Shown: piece by piece, positions 10,900 to 21,600 of the stretch
Numbering within the stretch: position 1 is the first letter of the stretch
Layout of the letters: every line of letters starts with the position of its first letter
Source: Lycorma delicatula
Lineage: Eukaryota > Arthropoda > Insecta > Hemiptera > Fulgoridae
NCBI RefSeq assembly: GCF_047948215.1
Contig: NC_134456.1
Span: forward strand, 197,978,034-198,042,033
Direction of reading: 5' to 3'
Length of the DNA: 64,000 nucleotides
Translations under genes and position numbers: made by a program
Notes under the pieces: model-generated
What the model saw: the letters and a program-made list of their open reading frames with translations, nothing else
What the model was told of the DNA's origin: nothing
Database searches by the model: none

Positions 10900-12060
10900 T
10901 GGTGCGGTGCGGGAGCCGAGAATCGACAAACCAGGCTTAGGGGCCTCCATATCGCATGAGCCATAAACGGAATAGCGCGTCAGATGCGTTTCAGGGGTCG
11001 CGAGTGCTTAATTTTCGCGAGTTATATAGTCTGAAGACGTCAAATACGGTAAGCCGTGCATAAAACAAAAACGCGGTCCTCATTTTTTTTTTCCGCGTGT
11101 GTTTGTTTTGTTTCTCTTGTTTCAGAAACGGGAGAAACGTGGATGTGGATCGACTCGTCGTGCCGTCTTGGGAAACGGCCTTCCTTCCTCTCATCCTGCC
11201 ATTCTAAAATAAAATAAAACTCAAATATATATATTTTTTTTTTCGTGTGTGTGTTCTGCCTCTTTTGTTGCAGATACCAACAGCCACCACAAAAACAAAT
11301 GGTTTCTTCACTGCGGCCACGCGGTCCCCCCAACCCCTTCCCGGACACACGTGTGTCTGGAGATTAATAATTATGTGCAGCGAATAATTTCTGTTTACTT
11401 CTTCTAAGAAAATCGCCGCCCCAAAACCGCGATCGCGAATAGGTATCACCATTTTGTAAGTTCCCTATTACCTTTCCTTTCAAGAAAGAAGAAAGAGGGA
11501 ACGAGCCCAGCAGCCATCAGCCCAGCAGTCACAAGCCCAGCAGTCACCTGCCCAGCAGCCACTGACAGCACGGAAGAAGGAAGAAACCTGCACTTTCCCC
11601 CGTTCAGCCCTTCGGAGCCACGGGAATTTCAAGGTTAACGGTATGTAACTTTGGTTACTGCCAATTCTTGGAAAGTCCAGGCCAAAGAAGAATGAAGAGG
11701 TCTTCGGAAGAAGAAGAGGGAGAAGAAGAAGATGAAGAAGAAGGAAGACCCACTACTCGTCTCAACATCACGGACTGGAGTCCGGAACAGAGCCCAGCAG
11801 AGATGCGTCCTGAAGGGCAGCCATAGCAGAAGCGGATGAAGAGCTTCTACAAAACCCTTCCTCTAAAAACTTACAATAAAAATTAACACAAATCAGCAAT
11901 TGCGACTCCTCCGGAAAAGGGGACGCAGTGCTCCCTCCATAAAGTTAGTGCCCCGTTGTGGCGTATTCCTGCTAGCCTATTAAGCGTTAGCACCGAAAGG
12001 ACTTCAGTAGACGGTCTGAAGGGGAATTACGTCGGGAGGACAGGCTTCATAAGCCTAGCC
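10900..12060 (+). mobile_element. GC-rich 3' region of the Jockey LINE with tandem motifs
   Basis: Non-coding, GC-rich text follows the RT stop. It contains two related blocks (T-run, CGTGTGTG, TTTCAG or TTGCAG) near 11075-11130 and 11225-11275, four 15-16-bp units around CCCAGCAG at 11506-11565, and a GAAGAA-rich stretch at 11695-11745. I read this as the 3' UTR of the LINE, possibly with other insertions. The 3' end is not sharply visible and may lie near 12060. Confidence 0.5.
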
Positions 12061-12388
12061 TTCCGCGGTCGGCCCATAAAATGGGTTCGATAACGCTGGT
12101 TCAACAACGGTTTGGAATGCAACTAAATCCGTCTTAAATTCACTAAAATAATAATACACAAAACTTGAAAAATTAGATCCACGATATAAAATAACCCTTT
12201 TAAAAACACAAGCCCGATTAGAATCATCCAGCAGCAAGGTTCTGTCCAGGTTCTGCGATAAGTAAGGAGTAATAAACTCCCGCCAACTTTGCATTCCATT
12301 CCATCATAAATTAGGTTATATAGTTATTTTATTTTTTTTTTTTTTAGGCTGATAAAAATTATTTATAAATAACTGCGTAAATGAAAAA

Positions 12389-12427
<39 letters not shown>

Positions 12428-12918
12428 CATTTAATCTAAAAGATAGGCAAAGTAAAAAAAAAGAAGAATTTTCAATTGTTTGAAATTTATTTACACTTTG
12501 AGTGTTGTACAGAGTTCAATTTTTGTTTGAGTTTTTATGAAGACACCCGATGATCTTATCGATATTAATTTACGTATACAATTTGAGAGTAGTTAGTATA
12601 TTGAATACAAAGTTAAAATTGTGAATAAAAAATGTGAAATCCTGAAATAATTCAAAAACAATACACAATCTAATGAATTTAATAAAAACAATCTAATAAA
12701 AACTTGGAATTTAAGGTTTCATCCGTTAATTTCTTTTTATTTATTTAGATGACAATTCCTTTTTGATTAGTCACAGCAAAAAACTAATTTCTCTGCAAAA
12801 TCACTGTTAAAAAATAGGAAATTATACAATAATCAAGATATTAATATTTTTAAGATCATTTTTTGAATGAATTATCGTATGCTGATGAGTAGCAGTAAAA
12901 ACATTTAACTGAAGGATT
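12061..12918. other. No gene; AT microsatellite
   Basis: Mostly AT-rich. An (AT)n run preceded by poly-A lies at about 12385-12424. No coding signal is recognised. Confidence 0.5.
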
Positions 12919-13080
12919 GCCGGCCTCCGTGGTGCGATTGGTAGCGTCTCGGCCTTTCATACGGAGGTCCCGGGTCGAATCCCGGTCAGGCATGGCATTT
13001 TCACACACGCTACAAATCATTCATCTCATCCTCTGAAGCAGTACCAACGGTGGCCCCAGAGGTTAAAAAAAGAAAAAAAA
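12919..13080 (+). repeat. SINE-A copy 2 (tRNA-derived, most complete)
   Basis: Head GGCCTCCGTGGTGCGATTGG with A-box, B-box GGGTCGAATCCCGG, body CACACACGCTACAAATCATT, tail CATCCTCTGAAGCAGTACC and an AGAGGTTAAAAAAAG end. The 3' tail aligns with the tail of SINE-B, although the heads differ. Acceptor-stem pairing is only partial, so this is not an intact tRNA gene. Confidence 0.85.
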
Positions 13081-13574
13081 GTGAAGAAGTAATCAGGAAA
13101 CAATAATTTATCTAATAATTGTAATATGGAATGATTATTACTCTTGACATTTGGTTGTTATGTTGTCGGAGGTAACTCATGGTAGATCCGCCTACAGTTA
13201 CAGTTAAAAGACTCGAAAAAAAAAAGAAGAAAACTTTCTACTTCCTTTTATAATAAATACTTTGTTTGTTCTTAGATGTTTATTACAATTATTATTATGG
13301 CGGCCAACGTCACAGCCTACGGATACCTTCTACTGTAAGCAGATGAACGAACATTAACGGAAAGATGAACACATAGATAAATTTTTTGTCATGGTCTAGA
13401 TGTGTAAATTTTTTATCATTTGTTCATTAAATTTTGAACAATTTTTTCAGTGTTATATGGAAATTAAACTATTTATTATAATTATAATCTTTAGATATAA
13501 ATCAAGCTACGTAATGGCAAAAAAATCGGTTTGATCAAAATTTGAGGGCACATTTTTTAACTACTATAAAGACT
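13081..13574. other. No gene recognised
   Basis: AT-rich spacer between SINE-A and the truncated LINE. Nothing is supported beyond short poly-A runs. Confidence 0.5.
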
Positions 13575-14650
13575 AGGCGTTTATAGACCTAGAAAAGGCA
13601 ATCGATAACGTAGACTGGAATAAAATGTTCAGCATTTTAAAAAAATTAGGGTACAAATACAGAGATAGAAGAACAATTGCTAACATGTACAGGAACCAAA
13701 CAGCAACAATAATAATTGAAGAACATAAGAAAGCAGCCGTAATAAGAAAGGGAGTCCGACAAGGATGTTCCCTATTTCCGTTACTTTTTAATCTTTACAT
13801 GGAACTAGCAGTTAATGATGTTAAAGAACAATTTAGATTCGGAGTAACAGTACAAGGTGAAAAGATAAAGATGCTACGATTTGCTGATGATATAGTAATT
13901 CTAGCCGAGAGTAAAAAGGATTTAGAAGAAACAATGAACGGCATAGATGAAGTCCTACGCAAGAACTATCGAATGAAAAAAAAAAGAACAAAACAAAAGT
14001 AATGAAATGTAGTAGAAATAACAAAGATGGACCGCTGAATGTGAAAATAGGAGGAGAAAAGATTACGGAGGTAGAAGAATTTTGTTATTTGGGAAGTAGA
14101 ATTACTAAAGATGGACGAAGCAGGAGCGATATAAAATGTCGAATAGCACAAGCGAAACGAGCCTTCAGTAAGAAATATAATTTTTTTACATCAAAAATTA
14201 ATTTAAATGTCAGGAAAAGATTTTTGAAAGTATATGTTTGGAGTGTCGCTTTATATGGAAGTGAAACTTGGACAATCGGAGTATCTGAGAAGAAAAGGTT
14301 AGAAGCTTTTGAAATATGGTGCTATAGGAGAATGTTAAAAATCAGATGGGTGGATAAAGTGACAAATGAAGACGTATTGCGGCAAATAGATGAAGAAAGA
14401 AGCATTTGGAAAAGTATAGTTAACAGAAGAGACAGACTTATAGGCCACATACTAAGACATCCTGGAATAGCCGCTTTAATATGGGAAGGACAGATAGAAG
14501 GAAAAAATTGTATAGGCAGGCCACGTTTGGAATATGTAAATAGGGATGTAGGATGTAGAGGGTATACTGAAATGAAACGACCAGCACTAGACAGGGAATC
14601 TTGGAGAGCTGCATCAAACCAGTCAAATGACTGAAGACAAAAAAAATAAT
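13575..14650 (+). pseudogene. RTE-like LINE copy 2, 5'-truncated RT half
   Basis: Starts abruptly inside RT motif A (FIDLEKAIDNVDW, with the second Asp region altered). Motif B is near 13740-13810 (GVRQGCSLFPLLFNLYMEL, Ser to Phe change) and motif C is FADDIVIL near 13885. A frame change near 13980, in an A-rich run, separates the frames 13625-14002 and 14002-14634. The second carries the conserved C-terminal region (FCYLGSRITKDG, YGSETWTIG, ESWRAASNQS). It also lacks three residues relative to the copy at 24152. The element ends with CTGAAGAC and an A-rich tail near 14638-14650, which defines the 3' end. Confidence 0.9.
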
Positions 14651-15613
14651 AAAAACTAAGCGTGAATCAAAGCCAATACTAAATTACCTTGTAGTTTTGT
14701 TACAAAATTATCTTCAAAAATCGACTTCAAAAAACTTCCCTTAAAACTTTAAAGTTACATTTTTTCAGTTCTTCTTTAAATTTCGAACTTTGATTTTGAC
14801 TCAGATTTGATGTTGGCTCAGATTAAAACAAATAACTTCCATCTTACCCTTAACTTTGCTCAACTTCAAAAGTCAAAATTTAAGGAAGAAATTAATATTG
14901 AATTTTGCCAGTTGATGCACTGTAAGGTCGGTTTTATACATTTTTTTTTTTTAATATTATTTTGAATTGTAAATTCATTTAAACATTTATTAAGCTTACA
15001 TAAACCGTTGTCTGTGACAAAAAAACTTGAGGCAAGACGTGTTGATAAAAGTAGGAAAAAGAATGCACAGAAATAGCATTAGTGCCTATTACCGAACATG
15101 AGCTAAGTTTGTCTTGAATGCTGAAATATTTTTATTTTTACCTCCACGTTTCGTAAGTAATATTGAAGTTTCGTAAGAAAGCACTTTGAATTTAAGAATG
15201 GTCGTAACCTATATCGTTCATTAATCTATAACAATTTAATGCTATGCAAAGATAACGACAAAAAATTAGAACCCTATGTAAACAATCTAGTTTTCTGTTA
15301 AAAAAAACCATCCGCTTAATGTATATGGAAAAAATTTACAGCAGGATCACCAGAGGAAATTCCTCCTTAAATTTTTTTTTTAAATAATTGAAGTCGATCT
15401 ACTTGTTTAAAAATAATATTTGAATGTTATTTTTTTTTTAAATACATACCGATTGGATTTAAACCCATCTACTCCTTTTATTGAAAAATTTTAAGCCGTT
15501 TATAAGTAGTAGTGGCTAATTCGACAGCTTTCATTTACAAACGTATGGATTAAATGGTGGCATTTTTTCTATTGTGACCTCAGATCTACATTTATTATTT
15601 AATTAATCCACTT
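14651..15613. other. No gene recognised
   Basis: AT-rich sequence without family resemblance on either strand. Confidence 0.5.
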
Positions 15614-15709
15614 GACCTCCAGGGCCGAATGGTTACTCCTTTGCCCTTCAACTGGAAGTTTCTGGGTTCGAATCCCGACCAGAATTGGGATTTATTGGTC
15701 TCTACAAAA
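15614..15709 (+). repeat. SINE-C-like tRNA-derived head
   Basis: GACCTCCAGGGCCGAATGGT (A-box-like) and TGGGTTCGAATCCCGACC (perfect B-box) are spaced as in a tRNA gene, but the anticodon arm is poor and the text runs on into a non-tRNA body. It is cut at 15710 by the TA target site of the pogo element. Only one clear copy is in the window, so its SINE nature is an inference. Confidence 0.55.
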
Positions 15710-16130
15710 TACCGTATTTATTCGAGTACCCCCACACGTTTTTTCTTGGAATTGGAGAGAAAAAATAAGGGTGCAGGGCTTACTTGAAACATAGCCTTTA
15801 GCCAGGATAATTTATGTAAAGTAAACGTTTTCTTACAAGTACCTAAATTCAATCACATAAATATAGTTACATTAGGCTTTCGTTTATCAATACCGGATGC
15901 CGCTTATACAGAATACATCCTTAATTATTAACCTCCTGTTCATATTATCGATAGGAACGAAGTTACGGTATTTTTGTAAAATTTATTCATTCTGTATAGG
16001 CAGCATCCGGTTCTAATAACACTACAGTTACAGTATCAGTTACCCATCGTCGTATTGTCTATTCGCCATAGATATTGTACTGTTTGTATATGTGGACGGT
16101 TATGTGCATTTTATCTGTTTAGTTTATCTT

Positions 16131-17291
16131 GTAAAGTTTAATAAAATCGGGCGGCAGGAAGAAAATTTGATGTAGATGAAAGCTGAATTCGAGACCGGCG
16201 TAAGAAGGAACAACTTCTGGTGAAAGGCACTGGCAATAAAAGGGCTTTTCGTAGCTTAAAACCAAAATACACAGACATAGAAAAAAATTGTATGACTCTG
16301 TTATGGGAAAAAGGAAATGCGATTATGCTGTCACGACAGAAATGTGTCAATCATATGCTCGTGAAATCGCTAAATCATTGAATAAAGTTGATTTTAAAGC
16401 AAGCCGTGGATGGATAACACGATTTTTTTACACGAAATGATTTGTCAATAAGACGAAAGACGACCATTTCTCAACGACTTTCAGACGCTTATGAACAAAA
16501 AATATTACATTTTCACAAATACATAATAAATCTTAAAAATAAAGGCTATTTGCCTTCTCAAATAGGAAACGCTGATCAAACCCCCCGTATATTTTGAAAT
16601 GCCATTTGACAAAACCGTAACAAAAAAGGTGAAAAAAGCGTTACGATTCGCACTGGTGGTATTGAAAAACAAAGGTGTTGAAAAACACCTTTGTTTTTCA
16701 ACAATGTTTTTAAAAGAATGTTTTTAAAAGAAAAACTCTTCCTACCGTACAGGTAAATGGAGTTATTATCAGAGCACAGGAATCAGGTTGGATGGACGAA
16801 ACCTTAATTTTAGATTGGATCAGGTGTGTATGGCAAAAGCGATCAGGAGATTTACTTAATAAAAAAAAATACCGGTATGCTAGTAATGGATAGTTGTCGG
16901 GGGCATACGACTGATAAAGTGAAAGACATTTTAAAAAGGGGTATGACAGACCAAGTAATAATTCCAGGCGGATTGACATGTCTTGCAACCACTATAAGTC
17001 TGCATAAATAAACCGTTTAAATCTGCATTAAAACAAGTGTACAGTAAGTGAATGGCTGATGAAAATTTCTTTCTCACGCCTACAGGAAGAATGAAACGCC
17101 CAGATTTTAACCAGATTTGTGTTTGGATAAAAGATGTTTGGGAAGGTATTTCCACGGAATTAGTAAGGAAAAGTTTTAAAAAATGCGGAATATCTAATGA
17201 ACTTGATTGTAGTGAAGACGGTTACCTTTGGCCGAGCGACGTGGAGACTACCGGTAACTCTTCTGCAGACATTGACATTGACAGTGATTAA
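16131..17291 (+). pseudogene. pogo/Tigger-like transposase, decayed
   Basis: DDE transposase relic in several frames. In order: a basic N-terminal HTH region (16140-16270), a CENP-B-type HTH (SYAREIAKSLNKVDF, GWITRFF at about 16340-16430), the first catalytic region (GNADQTP) near 16570, a LVMDSCRGH segment near 16880-16905 with the second catalytic Asp, a VIIPGGLT block near 16960, and the C-terminal end from 17052 to 17291 (CVWIKDVWEGIS, SFKKCGIS, acidic tail). These are the ordered landmarks of pogo-family proteins. Frameshifts occur near 16440, 16590 and 16990. An 18-bp-arm palindrome at 16662-16701 disrupts the middle. No functional protein is possible. Confidence 0.85.
16662..16701. repeat. 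Perfect short-loop palindrome inside the pogo transposase
   Basis: Arm 16662-16679 (TTGAAAAACAAAGGTGTT) is the exact reverse complement of 16684-16701, with a 4-nt loop. It is followed by a tandem pair of AATGTTTTTAAAAG. The second arm appears to be an inverted copy of the coding strand just before it. Confidence 0.9.
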
Positions 17292-17380
17292 TTAAAAATA
17301 AAATCCCATATTAAAAAGTGTATTGAAATGATCCTTTTCAACGTGATACTTTCTTTTCGTTTTACTTTCTTTCTTTTTCC

Positions 17381-17662
17381 CGTTTAGCCTCTGGTAACTA
17401 CCGTTTAGATAATACTTCAGAGGATGAATGAGGATGATATGTATGAGTGTGAATGAAGTGTAGTCTTGTACATTCTCAGTTCGACCATACCTGAGATGTG
17501 TGGTTAATTGAAGCCCAACCACCAAAGAACACCGGTATCCACGATCTAGTATTCAAATCCGTGTAAAAATAGCTGGCTTTACTAGGACTTGAACGCTGGA
17601 ACTCTCGACTTCCAAATCAGCTGATTTGGGAAGACGCGTTTACCACTAGACCAACCCGGTGG
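17381..17662 (-). repeat. SINE-B copy 2, nested in the pogo element
   Basis: Full-length copy. On the minus strand it runs from the CCACCGGGTTGGTCTAGTGG head, through the GCTGATTTGG palindromic motif and the CCGGTGTTCTTTGGTGGTTG body, to the CATCCTCTGAAG tail and GGCTAAACGGG end. It lies after the transposase frame and before the right inverted repeat of the pogo element, so it inserted later than that element. Confidence 0.92.
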
Positions 17663-17989
17663 CTATCTTTTTGTTTTACTGGCCAACTGATTCTGAACGA
17701 AACTAGTACTTACGGTAATTAATTATTAATGTAATATTAATATTGTAATTTAAATGAACGAATTAAATGCTTTACTTTCTGAATATTTACGTATTTTTTT
17801 ATCATATCTGTTGCACTTTAAAATACCGGTATATACTAGATTTTTTTTTAGATAGTCCGGAAAATCGTGGTGCGGGGCTTATTCGTGGGGAGGGGGTACT
17901 CGAATAAATACGGTATATTTCTAATGGAAACTGAAATCGAGGTAATACCTATAGTTAATTAAAAGAATAAATGAGTATTTTACTGTGGA

Positions 17990-18120
17990 AGTTGAAATGA
18001 ATGACTGATGAATGGAAAAAATCCAGACTCTTGCGAATATCGAACCCTAGACCAGCTAACTCAGAAGCAACCATGCTGAGGAATGCAGTAACGAATCTGG
18101 TTAACTCATAAACAAATAAT
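17990..18120 (-). repeat. Possible tRNA-like SINE fragment
   Basis: On the minus strand a GGGTTCGATATTCGC B-box-like motif is preceded by a TGAGTTAGCTGGTCTAG stretch. No second copy is seen, so confidence is low. Confidence 0.3.
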
Positions 18121-18339
18121 AAATAAAAATAAACAACTTATCATACGTGAAAAGGAAATGCAGGATATGTTTATTTTTTAGAGTAATAATTGCAATTAAT
18201 TTTATCATAAATTATCGGTAGTCTTAATTAAAATGCATTCAATCTGAATGTTTTGTCTTTTGTTGTGTTCATCCGTTATATTATTTCCTAATGTTATTCG
18301 GAGTGTTATTTTTATTTTTCAACCTTAAACATCTCATTT

Positions 18340-18615
18340 CCCTCGGTAAACTGTGAAGCTGGTTTTTTTTATCTCTTTTGCGAGGGGAATAGTAAAAGAA
18401 CGGCTAACTTGTATTCCCCACTCATCAGCTTGTTGTCTAAGGAGTTTAGTAAACTCGACACACTGGCTGTGAGCGGGAGGGATAGCAGCTGATGATTTAG
18501 TGGGCAGCAGTTCGGCGTCTATTCACAAGTTCAGTTCGTTATAGGGGTCGCTGTCAGTTGGTGTTCAAATTCGCCTGGTTATTATATAGAGCTGTAACAA
18601 CACAACGACTATGCC
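18340..18615 (+). promoter_or_regulatory. Candidate promoter and first exon of an unidentified host gene
   Basis: A stretch of about 275 bp is markedly richer in GC than the kilobases on both sides and is not a repeat found elsewhere in the window. It contains several TCAGT-like initiator motifs (for example near 18531 and 18555) and ends in ACTATGCC followed by GTAAGTTAATAAT, a consensus-like splice donor. I infer a 5' exon in which the start codon at 18611-18613 is split from the rest of the gene by a long intron beginning at 18616. No next exon is recognised before 24138. Confidence 0.4.
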
Positions 18616-21600
18616 GTAAGTTAATAATAATTTAATATCGATATGAAATGATAACATGCTATTTGTACATATATTTATGCATATTTATTAACACAGAACA
18701 GACTGCAATATAGTTTTTATGTTATGACAAAAAAAGCCATTTAGATAACCTTTTAAAAGCATAAATTTTGTATAATAATGTATTACGTGTTTCTGTTTTA
18801 ATTTATATGTAATAATGAAACATTGATCATTTAATTTTAATTTATAAATGAATTATTTTAATTTACTAAAAATTTTGATAAAAAATATGGACATTAAAAA
18901 GAATTACAGAATTTAAATATGTATTTTTTAACTCTGATGGTTTAATAAAGTCATGATTAAACAAATCGGCTTATTTATTATGCAGAACAAAATGTCACAT
19001 TGTTTTAAAAACAATAAAAATGTTATCGTCAATTTTTATAAAATGCAAAGATTTTATGCTTGGTATGAAAGATAGGTTGTTATCGTTATTTTAATTTCCG
19101 TTGAAAAATATGTGGTTAAATTTTTTTTTGTATTATATTTTTAATCTTCTGAAAGTTAGTATTTTTGTTGTCTAGTCTTTTTATTTTATAGTAAAACGCC
19201 CTCTGTTACTAGTCACTGGTTATTTTACTTAAAGCTTAATAACTGATTTCTTTATAAGGATAAAACAATCGTGATTATCTTAATTTATTTCCCAATCACT
19301 TTTTTTGCTAATCTGACAAATTTGATTAATTTTACAAATTAAGACTAAGATTTCTCTTAATAAACTAAAAAGATTATACTTTTTGAATAATTTTTAACTT
19401 TACACGAACACGTGCTCTCGTGAAATACGAAAAACATTCCCTTTCAATCCCCCAATAACTAATCTTTTGTAATTGTTCTTTCCAATTGTAGATATTCTTC
19501 TTGCAACAGTTTTTCACTTATTTCAAAATAACATAATTATGTTGTTTTCAAAGAATCAGCTTATTTAGTTCGAATTTTTTTCTTTTAATTTAAATAACTA
19601 AGTTGGTATATTTTGATAAAGTTGAATAAGAAAGTGTGTGTAGTAAATAATAACTGCATTATTTTCTCTGGTGAAGAAAATGTAATATAACGATCACAGA
19701 TCCCTTTATAACATTGAGTACATGATTTGTTATGATTTGCTCATAAGACAATTTTTTTCCGAGTTACTATTCATCGCCAGTACTAGCGCGAAATATTTAA
19801 TTACAATTTTATTTACAAATATCAACTCATCCCTGACATAACGTTTTTTCCATTATCATTAATATTTCTTGTTTAGTTTGTCAGAACAAGCATAAAACAT
19901 AAACTTTTTTCAAATGCTTATAATAAATAATTATTGATCGAAAAAACTCTCAACTTCAAAGAATGAGAGCATTAAGAAACAATAGGTTATTAAACAGTTA
20001 CTATGGCACATTTTACGTATTTTATAATGGCTAATTGTAATCTTTAATTCAGTTTAAAAAACAAAACATTACACTCAAATGCTTTAAAATAAAGTAGTAG
20101 TAATAATAATTATGCGAATGTAAAGATTCTTTTTTACCTTGATTTTTAAACCTTGTTCAAATAGCTGAATTATTGTAATTTACAATTTTTCAGATATTTT
20201 ATGGAATTCACAAAATCCATTAATGTAGTGTGAATAAATATATTAACACCTTTATTATCTTATACCGAATACTGGTCTGTTAGGAAAATTTAACAGATAG
20301 TTAGGAGCAATGCAACTAGAGTGCGATTTTTAAATAAAAAACATGGGTTTTATTTTGATCTTTGTGATGAAGATGAATGTAGACAAACACATTGAATGTC
20401 TACTCAGATAATACTAAACATTGCAGAAAATTTAACTTGCTGCATCTGGTTATAAAATAGATTGCTTTTGCTTTTTATTGCGTTATTGGAAATATATAAA
20501 TTATATATTGACGACTTATAAGCAGAATCCACCTGGTCAAAAATGAGATAAAATTAGTTTTTTACTGTCATATAATGTTTCTCTCTTGTAGTTGGTAAAA
20601 TAGATTAAGTTCCATAACAATAAGATATGGTGAAATTCAGTAAATTACATTGTTGTACAATATAATTTTTAGTCCAGCAGAATTGCATTAAAGGGTCTTA
20701 ATTCTTTAATTTTTTAGCTTCTTTTTATACACATAAAATGCACTAAATAACTTATGTACTCTACCTGAAACTCAGACTTCTTAATTTAGTATTAGAGTGT
20801 GAAAAGTTAGTCTTTGTCCTTACTTATTAACAACCTCTAAATCAGCTCTATTTTTGAAGAGCTATTCCATTTCACTGCTGCTTTATTGGTCTTATGCACT
20901 TTTTTCCAATGGCTGAAGTAACAAGACTCAATATTTTTTTAAATCTTACTTTATATCCGTGGCAAAATTTTAAAAGGTTTATGCTCAAAGTTAAGTAAAA
21001 AACTACCCACAGGTTTCAACCTGCACCTTACCAGCATTAGCAAGTTCTTTTTTCTTAGGTCTGTGTTACAAGTATGGTAATTTTTAATAAAGATATCTTG
21101 ATTCATATAATATTTATATATTTTAAGAGACCGCAAAGAAAGTTTAGATTCACTGAAAAAGGAAAATTTTGCAGGTTTAATGGCCACTCTTGCAATATAC
21201 TATTCTGATACCATTTTTCTGTATAAATCAATATTTTTCCTTTTTTGTAAATTCTAAAAAGTTACAGTTACAACTCACAACAGAAAAAACACACCAAAAT
21301 AAGCAATTTTTAATACTTGTGTAGATACATAGGTAAAGAGAAATGATAGAATTTAACCTTGTTAGTCTATCAACATGATGTTTCATGTCATTTAGCTATC
21401 AGTTATTGGAAAAATGTACACCCATAAGAGTGACATTATTTACAATAATGGAAAAGTTTGATTTGTCTGAGGAGGTTGAAAATTTCATAACCTCAGTTCC
21501 ATTAATATTTAAGTGCGTACTGTTAAATCATTCAGCAGATTGAAAATCTTTTCATTTAAATGGAGCAGTATATTGTCAAAAGCACTACTACATGATAATA

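Larger units (their letters stand above)
15712..17913 (+). mobile_element. pogo-type DNA transposon with terminal inverted repeats
   Basis: The ends are inverted repeats: CCGTATTTATTCGAGTACCC at 15712 and its reverse complement ending at 17913. TA lies immediately outside each end (15710-15711 and 17914-17915), the target duplication used by this superfamily. A second related block (GGTGCAGGGCTTACT and the reverse of GTGCGGGGCTTATTC) lies further in on each side. The element is about 2.2 kb including a 282-bp SINE-B inserted at 17381. Inside it is a decayed pogo/Tigger-like transposase. Confidence 0.88.

Noticed and set aside
12926..12998. Possible tRNA gene
   Set aside because: A and B boxes are present, but stem pairing is poor and the same head recurs attached to a body and A-rich tail at 8099 and 51124, so it is a SINE.
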